Numbered from the stretch's first letter, positions 50,689 through 59,188 are shown. The stretch: 64,000 nucleotides of DNA from Streptomyces sp. NBC_01262 (GCF_036226365.1 NZ_CP108462.1:9346501-9410500); one strand, 5' to 3'. Translations and numbers: made by a program. The notes: generated by a model not told the origin, from the letters alone.

Positions 50689-50871
50689 TCAGGTCTCCCG
50701 GTCGGTCGATTGCTGTCCATGCCCATGGGCGGCCTCGTCGAGGTAGGCGCGCAGCGCGTCGGCGACCAGTGCCGACAACGACATGCCCGACTCGATGGCG
50801 CGGTACTTGACCTGCTTGATCAGCCCGATCGGCAGGTACACGTTGAACTGCTTGACTTCCTCATCACCCAC
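50689..50871 (-). CDS. Ribbon-helix-helix (CopG-like) DNA-binding protein
   Basis: This is a 60-residue protein. The strand KQFNVYLPIGLIKQVKYRAIESGMSLSALVADALRAYLDE is a clear ribbon-helix-helix domain, binding as a dimer. It starts at GTG 50871. Three phased CTAG repeats stand directly upstream and are the likely autoregulatory site. It leads an operon with VOC and methyltransferase genes; no toxin gene follows, so it is a local repressor and not an antitoxin. Confidence 0.85.
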   Translation of the reverse strand: MGDEEVKQFNVYLPIGLIKQVKYRAIESGMSLSALVADALRAYLDEAAHGHGQQSTDRET

Positions 50872-50880
50872 AGGCCGATG

Positions 50881-50900
50881 CTAGCATCCTAGCAAGCTAG
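50881..50900 (-). promoter_or_regulatory. Phased CTAGCA repeats, RHH operator
   Basis: CTAGCA at 50881, CTAGCA at 50889 and CTAG at 50897 repeat every eight bases, ending nine bases before the ribbon-helix-helix start. CTAG is rare in Streptomyces DNA, so three phased copies are unlikely by chance. Confidence 0.6.
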
Positions 50901-51141
50901 TGCGGAACGGGTGGGCCCTTCCGTGATCCCGGGGCTGCGCGAGGCCGGCTACGACGGCGCCGTGCAGGCGTGCGGCCCGAGCGCTGACGGCGTCCACAGC
51001 CCCGATCGCCGTTCGTACCTACCTGCACACCTTCCCGGACCGCTTCGCGCAGGCACTGGCTCTGTCACCTTGAACCGCCAGGTCCACCGAGCGCGAGTGC
51101 GGACCGAAAACGTCTTTGAAACCCTCGCCCCTGGCCCGGGC
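50901..51141. other. 240-bp stretch without a clear gene
   Basis: No complete gene is seen. A plus-strand frame ending with TGA at about 51072 gives RTYLHTFPDRFAQALALSP, which looks protein-like and could be a remnant of an unknown gene, but no start and no family could be named. Confidence 0.3.
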
Positions 51142-51861
51142 CTATCCGGGAGTGGTGAAGCGGGTTGCCCAAAGGTCGCGGAGCAGCGCGATCTCGGCCA
51201 TGTGGTGGATGAATTCGAGGTTGGCCCCCGACAGCGCGCCAACGTACGGGTAGTCGGAGTCGTTGCTGTAGGGGTACTGCGAGAAGCCGACCGTGTCGAG
51301 CTGCTCTTCGGTGACGGTGGCGACGCTGTCGCGCCAGCGGTCGATCACCTCCCAGAACCGTTCGAGCGTCAGGGAGGCGGAGGGGCTGAAGTCGACCATC
51401 AGCTTCGGATCCTGCCGCCGTTCGCCGAAGGTCCACTCCCATCCGCCCGCGAACTGGAAGTGCAGGTGCCCCAGCCGCCACGCGATGGTCGAGACCGGCG
51501 GTGCGTCGGGCTCCGGCGTACCGGTGTGGGCGAGGACCTGCTCGACTCGCTCGACACTCACGCTCCAGTCATCGGCGATCTTGTCGACGCTCATGCCGTC
51601 GGCCGCCTGCCGGGCGACTTCGGCGTACTCGCTCGCCGGGATGTCCGCGGCGCCCAGGTCGAGCACCCACTCGCCCGGGCCGAACGCCCTGGGCGTCGCC
51701 GCCTCGCCCCGGCGCCGGATCGACCAGCAACCGGGCACCGGCTCCCACAGGTACTCCTCGTCACTGAGCCCCGTCAGCCGCACCTGGGCCATCTCCCTGG
51801 CCTGGTCGAACTGGCCGAGCAGTAAGCCCAGACGGTCGGTCCGCGGACCCTCTGTCCCCAT
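51142..51861 (-). CDS. DinB-family protein
   Basis: This is a 239-residue protein of the DinB/YfiT four-helix-bundle superfamily (thiol-dependent metalloenzymes). It has LLLGQFDQAREMAQVRLTGLSDEEYLWEPVPGCWSIRRRG at the start, and TIAWRLGHLHFQFAGGWEWTF and NLEFIHHMAEIALLRDLW with the metal-binding histidines further on. It starts at ATG 51861. It stands alone. Confidence 0.83.
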   Translation of the reverse strand: MGTEGPRTDRLGLLLGQFDQAREMAQVRLTGLSDEEYLWEPVPGCWSIRRRGEAATPRAFGPGEWVLDLGAADIPASEYAEVARQAADGMSVDKIADDWSVSVERVEQVLAHTGTPEPDAPPVSTIAWRLGHLHFQFAGGWEWTFGERRQDPKLMVDFSPSASLTLERFWEVIDRWRDSVATVTEEQLDTVGFSQYPYSNDSDYPYVGALSGANLEFIHHMAEIALLRDLWATRFTTPG

Positions 51862-51925
51862 GCCTGCTCCCCTCGCGGTCGCGTCACGTACCTCACCACG
51901 CTCAGGTGGAAGTTAACGGCTCACC

Positions 51926-52315
51926 TCACCGGGTGCGACCGATTTCCTCGCCCACGGGGCCTGGGCGGCTCGGAGGGCCGATCAGCCGCTCGATCTCGGT
52001 GCAGCCGAACACGACGCCCTCGGCCCCCGCCGCGACGAGGTCCGCGATGACCGCCCGGAAGTCCCGCCGGGACTCCTCGCGTACGACCCCCAGGCACAGC
52101 TCGTCGTAGATGACCTCGTGGACGGATGGGCTCCGGACCGCCGCTGCCACCTGATCGGCGACCTTGTGCATGGTGTTGGTGCAGAGCAGCAGCATGTCCG
52201 CGCCTGCCGCCTGCCGCCTGCCGCCTGCCGCCTGCCGCCTGCCGCCTGGACCGCGACCGCGGCCGCCCAGCCGCTCACGGGTCAGCTCGTTGAGCAGCCG
52301 GTAGTACTCCGCCAC
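51926..52315 (-). pseudogene. Aspartate/glutamate racemase remnant with repeat insertion
   Basis: The frame is open but the protein is a patchwork. It starts MAEYYRLLNELTRERLGG, which normally follows an ~12-residue N-terminus (IGLIGGMSWEST) that is missing here. A run of RRQAAGG repeats then replaces ~50 residues, followed by GADMLLLCTNTMHKVADQV with the first catalytic Cys. After AAAVRSP a further ~50 residues are missing, and the sequence resumes VHEVIYDELCLGVVREESRR and AEGVVFGCTEIERLIGP with the second Cys. At 129 residues against ~230 normally, it cannot fold as a racemase. Both deletions keep the frame. Confidence 0.75.
52202..52248. repeat. 7-bp tandem repeat (GCCTGCC)
   Basis: Six perfect copies of GCCTGCC (52202-52243) and a partial seventh. 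It encodes the RRQAAGG repeats of the racemase remnant; three units equal 21 bases, so copy changes in threes stay in frame. Confidence 0.9.
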
Positions 52316-52417
52316 ATGGATCGCCCCGTGTCGGTCTCCGGGGAATCACCCCTGGTTCATCTCGGGGAGGCAGCGTGGATGCTTGCCCGACCTTCCATCC
52401 GTCTCCAGGAGGACCCC

Positions 52418-54064
52418 GTGTGCCAGCCAGGAGCGTGTGAGCACCACAGCCCCGTCCCCACGCCCGGGACGTCGGCTGCCGATGAGACCGGCCCGTCCGG
52501 CATGGACCGGCGAGCCTTGCTGAGAGCGGGAGCGGTGCTCGGCGCCACCGGCGCCCTCACCCTCGCGCCGCTGAGCTTCGCCGAAGCCGCTGACGGGGCG
52601 TCAGGCGCCGCCGTGGCCGCCGGAACCGAGGTGACCCGGGTGATCGCCGGTCATCTGGACACCGGGGCCGCCGACTTCGTCTACCTGCCGCTGGAGATCC
52701 CCGGCGGCGTCAACCAGATCTCCGTCTCCTACACGTACGACAAGCCGGCCGTCCCGGCGGGTACGCCCGGCAACTCCTGCGACATCGGCATCTTCGACGA
52801 GCGCGGCACCGCGCTGGGCGGCAGGGGATTCCGTGGCTGGTCGGGCGGGTTCCGTACGTCCTTCGTGGTCAACGGCGACGACACCACCCCCGGTTACCTG
52901 CCCGGCCCCGTCAATCCCGGCACCTGGCACGTCGTCCTCGGCCCGTACCAGATAGCCCCGCAGGGAATGGACTACCAGGTCACCGTGACCCTGCGGTACG
53001 GCCCGCCGGGCGCGGCCTTCGTACCGGACTACCCGCCGGAGCGCGCCAGGGGACGCGGCAGGGCCTGGTACCGGGGCGACTCGCACCTTCACACCGTCTA
53101 CTCCGACGGCAGGCGCCTGCCGTCGGAGGTCGCCGCCGGGGCCCGCGCCGCCGGCCTGGACTTCATGGTCTCCACCGACCACAACACGTCCTCCTCGCAC
53201 GGGATCTGGGGCCAGTACGCCGGCCCCGACCTGCTGGTGATCACCGGCGAGGAGATCACCACCCGCAACGGCCATTGGCTGGCCCTGGGCCTGCCCGCGG
53301 GGACCTGGATCGACTGGCGGTACCGCTCCCGCGACGACGCGTTCTCCCGCTTCTCCAAGCAGGTACGCCGCGCCGGAGGCCTGGTCGTCCCGGCGCACCC
53401 CTACTGCCCGTACGTCGCGTGCCAGTGGAAGTTCGGCTACGCCGACGCCGACGCGGTCGAGGTGTGGAACGGACCGTGGACGTACGACGACGAGTCCGCG
53501 ATCGACACCTGGGACGCGGGGCTCGGCGAGGCGATGCGCGACGGAAGGCACTGGCTGCCCGCGATGGGAAACAGCGACGCCCACAGCGTGCCCCAGGTCA
53601 TCGGCCTTCCGCACACCGTGGTCAACGCCGCGGACCTGACCCGGGACGCGATCCTGGCCGGCATCCGGGCGGGCCGGAGCTGGATCGCCGAATCGTCCTC
53701 CGTCAGCCTGGCCCTTACCGCCACCGGTCACGCCCGCCAGGCCGGCATCGGCGAAACCCTGCGGGTCCCCGCCGACGCGCCGGTCGACGTCCGGCTGGAG
53801 GTGTCCGGCGTTCCGAACGGGACCGTGCGGCTCATCACCGACGAGGGCCAGATGCACCAGGAGTCCCTGGACGCCTCCGGCTCCGGCACCGTCCTGTGGC
53901 GTACGACGACCTCGCTCGCCTCGTACGTCCGGGCCGAGATCCGCCACCCGCTGCCCGACGGCACCCCGGGCAGGGGCAACACCATGGGTCCGGCCCTGCA
54001 GTGGGGCCCGATGGCCGCGCTGACCAACCCGATCGTCCTGCGGAGCACGGGCACGGGCACGTGA
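52418..54064 (+). CDS. Tat-exported CehA/McbA-type PHP metallohydrolase
   Basis: This is a 548-residue protein. A short leader (CQPGACEHH) is followed by the Tat signal DRRALLRAGAVLGATGAL at ~29-46. Residues ~60-200 form a beta domain, then the PHP-like catalytic domain: RGDSHLHTVYSDGRRLPSEV (His pair and Asp), DFMVSTDHNTSS, LLVITGEEITTRNGHW, VVPAHPYCPY and GNSDAH. Relatives include the carbaryl hydrolase CehA and phosphoesterases. GTG 52418 has AGGAGGA just before it; ATG 52379 (with GGGGAGG) is a real alternative. The neighbours give no hint of the substrate. Confidence 0.85.
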   Translation: MCQPGACEHHSPVPTPGTSAADETGPSGMDRRALLRAGAVLGATGALTLAPLSFAEAADGASGAAVAAGTEVTRVIAGHLDTGAADFVYLPLEIPGGVNQISVSYTYDKPAVPAGTPGNSCDIGIFDERGTALGGRGFRGWSGGFRTSFVVNGDDTTPGYLPGPVNPGTWHVVLGPYQIAPQGMDYQVTVTLRYGPPGAAFVPDYPPERARGRGRAWYRGDSHLHTVYSDGRRLPSEVAAGARAAGLDFMVSTDHNTSSSHGIWGQYAGPDLLVITGEEITTRNGHWLALGLPAGTWIDWRYRSRDDAFSRFSKQVRRAGGLVVPAHPYCPYVACQWKFGYADADAVEVWNGPWTYDDESAIDTWDAGLGEAMRDGRHWLPAMGNSDAHSVPQVIGLPHTVVNAADLTRDAILAGIRAGRSWIAESSSVSLALTATGHARQAGIGETLRVPADAPVDVRLEVSGVPNGTVRLITDEGQMHQESLDASGSGTVLWRTTTSLASYVRAEIRHPLPDGTPGRGNTMGPALQWGPMAALTNPIVLRSTGTGT

Positions 54065-54073
54065 ACGGTCCCG

Positions 54074-54760
54074 TTACTTGCGGACCGGGTCGACGAAGGT
54101 GCCCGGGTGGGTGGCGCCGTCCTGCCGCAGGACGGGGCCGAACCGCCAGGGCAGGTCGTAGGAGGTGCGCTGGTTCGGCGCCGTGATGACCACGGTGGTC
54201 GGCTTGAACGCGGCGGAGTCGCCGCTGTGCCAGACCAGGTAGGTGATGGTGAAGTGGGCGGACGCGCCGGCGGCCACGGTGACCGTGTGCGGTGTGGTGC
54301 CGGCGCGCCGCAGTGACCACTGCTCGCCGCTGTTGACCAGGTCGACGCCGGGGAAGCCGTACATCGCGCAGGCGTGTCCGCTGTTGTTGGTGAGCGCCAC
54401 GGTGGCCTGCATCTGGTCGCCGCCGCCGGAGGGGGCCGCCTTGGTGCCTGCCCAGGAGTAGCCGAGCTGGGAGGCCTGGCAGGCGGGCGCCGAGCCGCCG
54501 ACGGCCGTGTTGGTGCCGGCCGGAGTGGTGGGGGACTGCGCGGTGCCGGAGCCGCCGCCCGTGGTGGTGCCGGTGGTGCCGGTGGTGGCGGCGTTTCCGG
54601 GCGCGGGGGTGGCGCTGGTGGTGACGGGCGTCGGCGATGCGTCGCTGAAGGTGCCGTTGATGTTGCCGTTGCAGGCGGTGAGCAGAGCGGTCAGGGCGGC
54701 GGCGCCCGTCAGGGTCACGGCGCTCTTGCGGAGGCGGAGGTTGGCGCGACGGTTCGGCAT
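54074..54760 (-). CDS. DUF4232 lipoprotein
   Basis: This is a 228-residue lipoprotein. The signal ends in the lipobox LLTAC near 29 (LTGAAALTALLTACNGN). A ~65-residue Thr/Gly/Ala/Ser linker follows, then the DUF4232 domain at ~90-225: CQASQLGYSWAGTK, QMQATVALTNNSGHACAMYGFPGVDL, and VITAPNQRTSYDLPWRFG. DUF4232 is widespread in Streptomyces walls without a known role. ATG 54760 is used. A cluster of TGTCACG motifs lies upstream. Confidence 0.87.
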   Translation of the reverse strand: MPNRRANLRLRKSAVTLTGAAALTALLTACNGNINGTFSDASPTPVTTSATPAPGNAATTGTTGTTTGGGSGTAQSPTTPAGTNTAVGGSAPACQASQLGYSWAGTKAAPSGGGDQMQATVALTNNSGHACAMYGFPGVDLVNSGEQWSLRRAGTTPHTVTVAAGASAHFTITYLVWHSGDSAAFKPTTVVITAPNQRTSYDLPWRFGPVLRQDGATHPGTFVDPVRK

Positions 54761-54853
54761 GGGGTCCCCAGTGGTTGTGGTCCGGTTTCGTGCCCGGCTC
54801 TGTGTCGGACACTTCGTTCGATGCCGCGCGCCCCGGGGGAGTTCGGAGATCGT

Positions 54854-54914
54854 TGTCACGGGCCTGTCGTGGCTCTGTCACGTCTGTCACGGGGAGTGTC
54901 ACGAGCCCGTGACA
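54854..54914. repeat. Cluster of TGTCACG motifs
   Basis: TGTCACG occurs at 54854, 54876, 54885 and 54897, and inverted (CGTGACA) at 54908, five copies in 61 bases, plus a near copy TGTCGTG at 54865. It is about 95-155 bases before the DUF4232 start. It may be a multi-site operator. The spacing is irregular (22, 9, 12, 11), unlike an iteron origin. Confidence 0.6.
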
Positions 54915-54984
54915 GACGGTCCGCCCGGCGGCGGGGCCGCCGTTGCTCGGGCCGCCGACTGGCCCGCACCGCGCGGTAGGCGTT

Positions 54985-55170
54985 TCACCGAGGCCGATCC
55001 GGATCGCCGTTTCGCACTACTCGGCACGTACTTTCCGTACGAGGACGGCGAGGTCTTCCTGCGGGCCGTCGGGCCGTGGACCACATCGCCGACTCGTGGC
55101 TCGCCCCGCAGGACGTCACGATGATCCGCGACACCAACGCGGCAGACCTGCTCGGCCTGACCGGGCCGTG
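54985..55170 (+). pseudogene. C-terminal fragment of an amidohydrolase-like gene
   Basis: ADPDRRFALLGTYFPYEDGEVFLRAV runs in one frame. Eight bases, GGGCCGTC, are then tandemly duplicated (55063-55078), and the sequence resumes in another frame as DHIADSWLAPQDVTMIRDTNAADLLGLTGP and a stop at 55168-55170. The pattern GTDYPYE ... RDTNAADLLGL is that of Amidohydrolase_2 enzymes, here with GTYFPY in place of GTDYPY. Everything upstream of the last ~65 codons is missing. Confidence 0.45.
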
Positions 55171-55191
55171 ACCCCTCCGGCCGCGGACCAC

Positions 55192-55440
55192 ATCACGACG
55201 TTTCCGGGGCGGCAGGCCACGGAGCCGAGGGAAGGGCCTCACGCCGGCCAGGGCGCCCACGGGCCCATTCCTGAAGGACCTTGGCCACAGGCTCCAGGCC
55301 GAACAGCCCCGTGATCCGGCGGGGCCGACGGCGACATACCGCCACGTGAGACTCATGTCGGCGAGCAGGTCGTGCAGTTGTTCCTCGGACGGGTCGTCCA
55401 AGGAGGTCCCGTCCGCCTCGGTCGCCCCCGTGACCGTACG
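55192..55440 (-). pseudogene. Immunity-like small protein gene with internal deletion
   Basis: The 5' part reads LDDPSEEQLHDLLADMSLTWRYVAVG, typical of short actinobacterial proteins next to toxins. Near 55312-55320 the frame shifts and the C-terminal motif GLFGLEPVAKVLQEWARGRPGRREALP follows in another frame to a stop at 55192-55194. The ~50 residues normally between them are missing. No start codon remains that would join both parts. It sits directly behind the DUF4328 gene. Confidence 0.5.
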
Positions 55441-55450
55441 GGCTCTTCCC

Positions 55451-56152
55451 TCAGACGAGGGCGACCGGTCCCTGGGTGGCCTTGATGTGCTGCATGCCCG
55501 ACAGTTTCCGTACGAAGAGGATCGCGCAGACAGCCGAGACGACATCCAGCAGGTCCGACGCGCTCATCACGGCGGAGGCCTGCCGAATGGCGTCCGCGCC
55601 CTCGGCACTGTTGTAAATGCTTCCGGCGATACGTCCGAGCACCGTAGACGCGATCCACAGCGACCACCAGCGGCTCAGGGGCATCTGCGAGACCTGACGC
55701 CAGGATCCGTCCGGCGCGGCCTGGGCGCTGGCGTTCCAGATCTCGCGGGCGATACGGGCCGGCAGGAACAGGTTGCCGATGGGCACGAACCAGGCGCCGA
55801 TGGCCCACCCGCGGCCCTTGCTGAACGCGTTTGGCGCGAAGACCTCGGCGTTCACCCGAGCCCGGTGGAACCAGACGATGAACACCACGGCCGTGGCGAG
55901 CAGCGTCAGGATCTGCAAGAGCGTTGACACCCCGTTCAGCGAATCACCCCGGTCCCGCTCCGCCTGGGTCACCGCGCCGGCGCCGTCGGACACGATCCGG
56001 CCCATCAGCGAGTACATGTTGAGGTCGGCGAACACCGCGAGGAGATCGGCCGCGATGACGACCGAGAGCAGCACCGTGACAGCCGTCGCGAGGCCGTTGG
56101 GCGAACGAAGGACCGGACCACCGGGCATGGCAACAGCAGGACCGTACGACAC
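55451..56152 (-). CDS. DUF4328 membrane protein
   Basis: This is a 233-residue protein with about four hydrophobic segments in the DUF4328 order: LATAVTVLLSVVIAADLLAVFADL, STLLQILTLLATAVVFIVWFHRAR, WAIGAWFVPIGNLFLPARIAREIW, and a final VMSASDLLDVVSAVCAILFVRKL. WFHRARVNAE and the WSLWIASTVLGRI stretch are family hallmarks. GTG 56152 is taken because family members begin about there; longer starts (ATG 56215) are possible. Function unknown. Confidence 0.8.
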   Translation of the reverse strand: MSYGPAVAMPGGPVLRSPNGLATAVTVLLSVVIAADLLAVFADLNMYSLMGRIVSDGAGAVTQAERDRGDSLNGVSTLLQILTLLATAVVFIVWFHRARVNAEVFAPNAFSKGRGWAIGAWFVPIGNLFLPARIAREIWNASAQAAPDGSWRQVSQMPLSRWWSLWIASTVLGRIAGSIYNSAEGADAIRQASAVMSASDLLDVVSAVCAILFVRKLSGMQHIKATQGPVALV

Positions 56153-56431
56153 GAGCGAGAACCCCCCACGGGTTACGGAAGCACCGCCCGACGGGCGGGT
56201 GCCGAAGGGGAACATACGCCAGCCCGGTGCAGCCGGTCCACAAGGATTCGCGACGTGAGCGGGCAGCCTGGCGCGTCCGGGCTGACCTCGACGGTTGACC
56301 GGTGGTCTGCCGGCAGCGCCCGAAGCCCCTTGCGCACCATCTGGAGGTCGATGGGCGCACAATTCGTTCGGCGTTCAACGATGACTCCCGTAGGGTGCCC
56401 CAGTCATCGAGGCGGAAGGCGGGTTGCGGAC

Positions 56432-57427
56432 GTGGCACCCAAGAACGTGACGCGGGATCAGCTGGCGGGTGCGGCGCGGGCCGCGCTGGGCCACAGGCGA
56501 CGGCTGGAAGCGGTCGAGCGACTCGCGGGCGGCACCACGAAGGGCGTCTACCGGCTGACGATGGACGACGCCACCACGGCGATCGCCTACCTGTGGGAGG
56601 ACTCCGAGAACTACTGGCCGATCACCGAGCACGATGGCGACCTCGCCGACCCGTTCTCGCCCGGCATCGGCCTCGACCTGTTCGAGGCCGCGCACGCACG
56701 GCTGGAGGCGCTGGGCCTTCGGGTCCTTGACATCCACCTGGTCGACCGTGACCGCACCCACTACCCGGCCGACCTCGCGATCGTCGAGGACGTGCCCGGG
56801 GGGAGCCTGATGGACCTGCGCAACCGCGACCCGCGCGCCGCGGAGCCGACCATGCTGCGCCTCGCCGAGACCCTGGCCATCATGCGTGGCCACAGGGCGC
56901 CGTCCTTCGGCAAGGTGGCTCTGATCGACGCGGGCGGCACGTCACGTTCGCCCTCGTGCGAGCAGGCAGCGCTCGACTTCGCGCTGCGCTGCCTCGCCGA
57001 GGCAACCGCACGCGACCGCAGGATCGCCGACGCCCGCGACCAGTTGGACGAGCGGCTGCGTCAGCTGACCGCGGCGGTACGGCCACGCGCCGAGTACTCC
57101 GTCGTCCACGGCGAGCTGGGCCTGGACCACGTCATGGTCGACCGCGACGGCCGTCCCGTCGTGATCGACATCGAGAACCTGCTGTACTTCGACGTCGAGT
57201 GGGAGCACGTATTCCTACGCCTCCGCCACACCGACAGCCAGTATCAGCAACTGGCGGCCGACGGCCTCGACGAGGACCGCCTCGCGCTCTACAAACTCAC
57301 CCAGCACCTGTCACTGACAGCCGGCCCGCTGCGCCTGCTCGACGGGGACTTCCCCGACCGGGAGTTCATGCGGGGGATCGCCGAGCATCACCTGAACCAG
57401 GCGCTGGCGCTGGTCGCGGCGGGTTGA
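56432..57427 (+). CDS. Phosphotransferase (APH fold)
   Basis: This is a 331-residue kinase-like protein. The N-lobe has RLAGGTTKGVYRLTMDD and AIAYLWEDSENYW. The catalytic loop is SVVHGELGLDHVMVDRDG, where HGELGLDHV replaces the usual HGDxxxxN, so the catalytic Asp is a Glu. The metal motif IDIENLLYFDVEWEHVFLRLR stands for the DFD/DWE element. Antibiotic or small-molecule phosphorylation is possible; the altered catalytic loop is a caution. It starts at GTG 56432. Confidence 0.8.
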   Translation: MAPKNVTRDQLAGAARAALGHRRRLEAVERLAGGTTKGVYRLTMDDATTAIAYLWEDSENYWPITEHDGDLADPFSPGIGLDLFEAAHARLEALGLRVLDIHLVDRDRTHYPADLAIVEDVPGGSLMDLRNRDPRAAEPTMLRLAETLAIMRGHRAPSFGKVALIDAGGTSRSPSCEQAALDFALRCLAEATARDRRIADARDQLDERLRQLTAAVRPRAEYSVVHGELGLDHVMVDRDGRPVVIDIENLLYFDVEWEHVFLRLRHTDSQYQQLAADGLDEDRLALYKLTQHLSLTAGPLRLLDGDFPDREFMRGIAEHHLNQALALVAAG

Positions 57428-57445
57428 AGTAGCGGCCTGCGTGTT

Positions 57446-57470
57446 CGTGCCGGTCGGCTGGACCGGCACG
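57446..57470. terminator. Terminator between convergent genes
   Basis: CGTGCCGGTC and GACCGGCACG pair over 10 bp with a 5-base loop, 19 bases after the phosphotransferase stop and before the stop of the converging AraC gene. Confidence 0.7.
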
Positions 57471-57525
57471 GTCGTCGTGGGGCAACGCCGATCGCGGACC
57501 ACATCGGCCCGGGTGCGAGTACGAA

Positions 57526-58371
57526 TCACTCCGAGGACTTGACCACCGTCGGCAGGTGAGGTGCGTGGGCGGTGGTCCGGCGACTGGTTCGGTAGCGGCC
57601 CGGGGTCGTTCCGATGATGTTGGTGAACGCTGCGATGAAGCTGCTGGGGTTGGCCCATCCGCAGGCGTAGGAGGTTTGGATGACGTCGTGGCCGTCGGCG
57701 AGGAGCACGAGCGCGTGGTAGATGCGCAGCTGCGTGCGCCACTCATAGAAGGTCATGCCGAATTCGTTGCGGAACAGTCGGCTGAGGGTGCGGGTGCTGG
57801 CTCCGATCGTCTTCCCGAGTTCGGTCAGCGTGGCGTTGTCTGCCGGGGTCTCGTACAGCATCCGGGCGATGGCTTGCAGCCGGTCGTCCCGTGGCTCCGG
57901 CAGGTGCAGTGGCTGTTCGTGTGCTTCGCGGAGTTCATCGACGAGGACTCGAAGGAGGCGAGAGCGCGCGGAGCGGCTGTAGCCAGGCGTGGCGTCGTCG
58001 TAGTTGCGGGGGCCGGTCAGGGCGAGCAGGACCTCGCGGGCGAGGTCGGAGGCCAGGAACACGGCGGGACGGCCTGGTACGAGCCGGGCGAGGGACGGAG
58101 CGACAAAGACGATCCGCATGTCGGTGTCGCCGTGGGCGCGGTGGTAGTGCGTGAACCCGGCGGGGGTCCAGGCGACCCGGTTGGCGGGAACGATCGACGT
58201 GCCGCGCTCGGTGTGAACTGCCAGGACGCCGCCGGCTGCGTATACGAGGTGTCCCCGTGCGTGCGACTGCACTGCGCTTGTTTCGCCGGATGGCCAGAGG
58301 TGGCGCCCGCCGGACGGCCACACATGTGACGTCACACCGGCGGTCAGGCGAGGTTGGCGGCGAACAGGCAT
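57526..58371 (-). CDS. AraC family transcriptional regulator
   Basis: This is a 281-residue regulator. A cupin sensor half (RGHLVYAAGGVLAVHTERGTSIVPANRVAWTPAG) and a C-terminal double helix-turn-helix (TLTELGKTIGASTRTLSRLFRNEFGMTFYEW and SYACGWANPSSFIAAFTNIIGTTPGRYR) resemble the NimR/YdiP type that control efflux or hydrolase genes. It starts at ATG 58371. It is divergent from the alpha/beta hydrolase gene, 106 bases between. Confidence 0.88.
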   Translation of the reverse strand: MPVRRQPRLTAGVTSHVWPSGGRHLWPSGETSAVQSHARGHLVYAAGGVLAVHTERGTSIVPANRVAWTPAGFTHYHRAHGDTDMRIVFVAPSLARLVPGRPAVFLASDLAREVLLALTGPRNYDDATPGYSRSARSRLLRVLVDELREAHEQPLHLPEPRDDRLQAIARMLYETPADNATLTELGKTIGASTRTLSRLFRNEFGMTFYEWRTQLRIYHALVLLADGHDVIQTSYACGWANPSSFIAAFTNIIGTTPGRYRTSRRTTAHAPHLPTVVKSSE

Positions 58372-58477
58372 CAGTTGGCATCGTAGCGGTAGCAAGCCAC
58401 ACCCTGATCTGGTGACACTGCCTCCATGCGGCGTGCTTCAGTCGCGCAAAGCGCCCGCTTGAGAGAAGGAGAAACTC

Positions 58478-59188
58478 ATGGCGACGTTCGTCCTCGTGCC
58501 AGGCGGTTGGCACGGCTCCTGGTCGTTCGAGGCAGTGGTTCCGCTGCTGGAGCGTGCCGGTCATGCCGTACACGCTCTGACCCTGACCGGCCTGCGGCCG
58601 GATGACGACAACGCGACGGTCGCGACCGCCAACCTCGACACGCACGCCGACGACGTACTGCGGCTCCTCGATCGCACCCACACCACCAGCGCGACGCTGG
58701 TCGGCCACAGCTACGGCGGGATGGTGATCGCCGCCGCCGCCGATCGCGCTGACGGCCGGATCTCACGACTGGTGCATCTCGACGCCTACGTACCGCGAGA
58801 TGGCGAGTCCTGCTGGTCGTCAACGACCGAGCGCTACCGGGAAGCGTTCGCAACCGGCGCCGCCACCACCGGCTACGCCGTCCGACCGCCGAACGGCGGC
58901 GATCCCCGCCGCCGTCCCCATCCCCTCGCCTCGTTCCTGCAGACGATCCGGCTCACCGGCGCCCTCGCCCAGGTTCCCCGTCGGGAGTTCATCTACTGCT
59001 CGGGATGGGAAGACCGCACTCCGTTCGCCGAACTCCGCACCCGACTCCAAGCCGATCCCGAGTGGCAGGTACACGACCTCCCAACCGGCCACGACGCAAT
59101 GCATGAGGCCCCGGAGGCGGTCGCCGCACTCCTGCTCGGCAAATGCATCGCGGATGCGTCGACGCGCAGACGACAGGCCTGCCATTGA
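58478..59188 (+). CDS. Alpha/beta hydrolase (EstC-like)
   Basis: This is a 236-residue hydrolase. It opens ATFVLVPGGWHGSWSFEAVVPLLERAGH; the nucleophile elbow is LVGHSYGGMVIA with Ser at ~86. The acidic residue is expected around YCSGWEDRTPF. The catalytic His is in LPTGHDAMHEAPEAV. This HNL/EstC-like family includes esterases and hydroxynitrile lyases. ATG 58478 has GAGAAGGAG ahead. It is likely controlled by the divergent AraC protein. Confidence 0.88.
   Translation: MATFVLVPGGWHGSWSFEAVVPLLERAGHAVHALTLTGLRPDDDNATVATANLDTHADDVLRLLDRTHTTSATLVGHSYGGMVIAAAADRADGRISRLVHLDAYVPRDGESCWSSTTERYREAFATGAATTGYAVRPPNGGDPRRRPHPLASFLQTIRLTGALAQVPRREFIYCSGWEDRTPFAELRTRLQADPEWQVHDLPTGHDAMHEAPEAVAALLLGKCIADASTRRRQACH

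Noticed and set aside
52202..52248. Short tandem array as a CRISPR
   Set aside because: Units are 7 bp and contiguous, without spacers; it is a microsatellite.
54854..54914. TGTCACG cluster as iterons of a replication origin
   Set aside because: Spacing is irregular, there is no AT-rich region and no replication initiator gene nearby.
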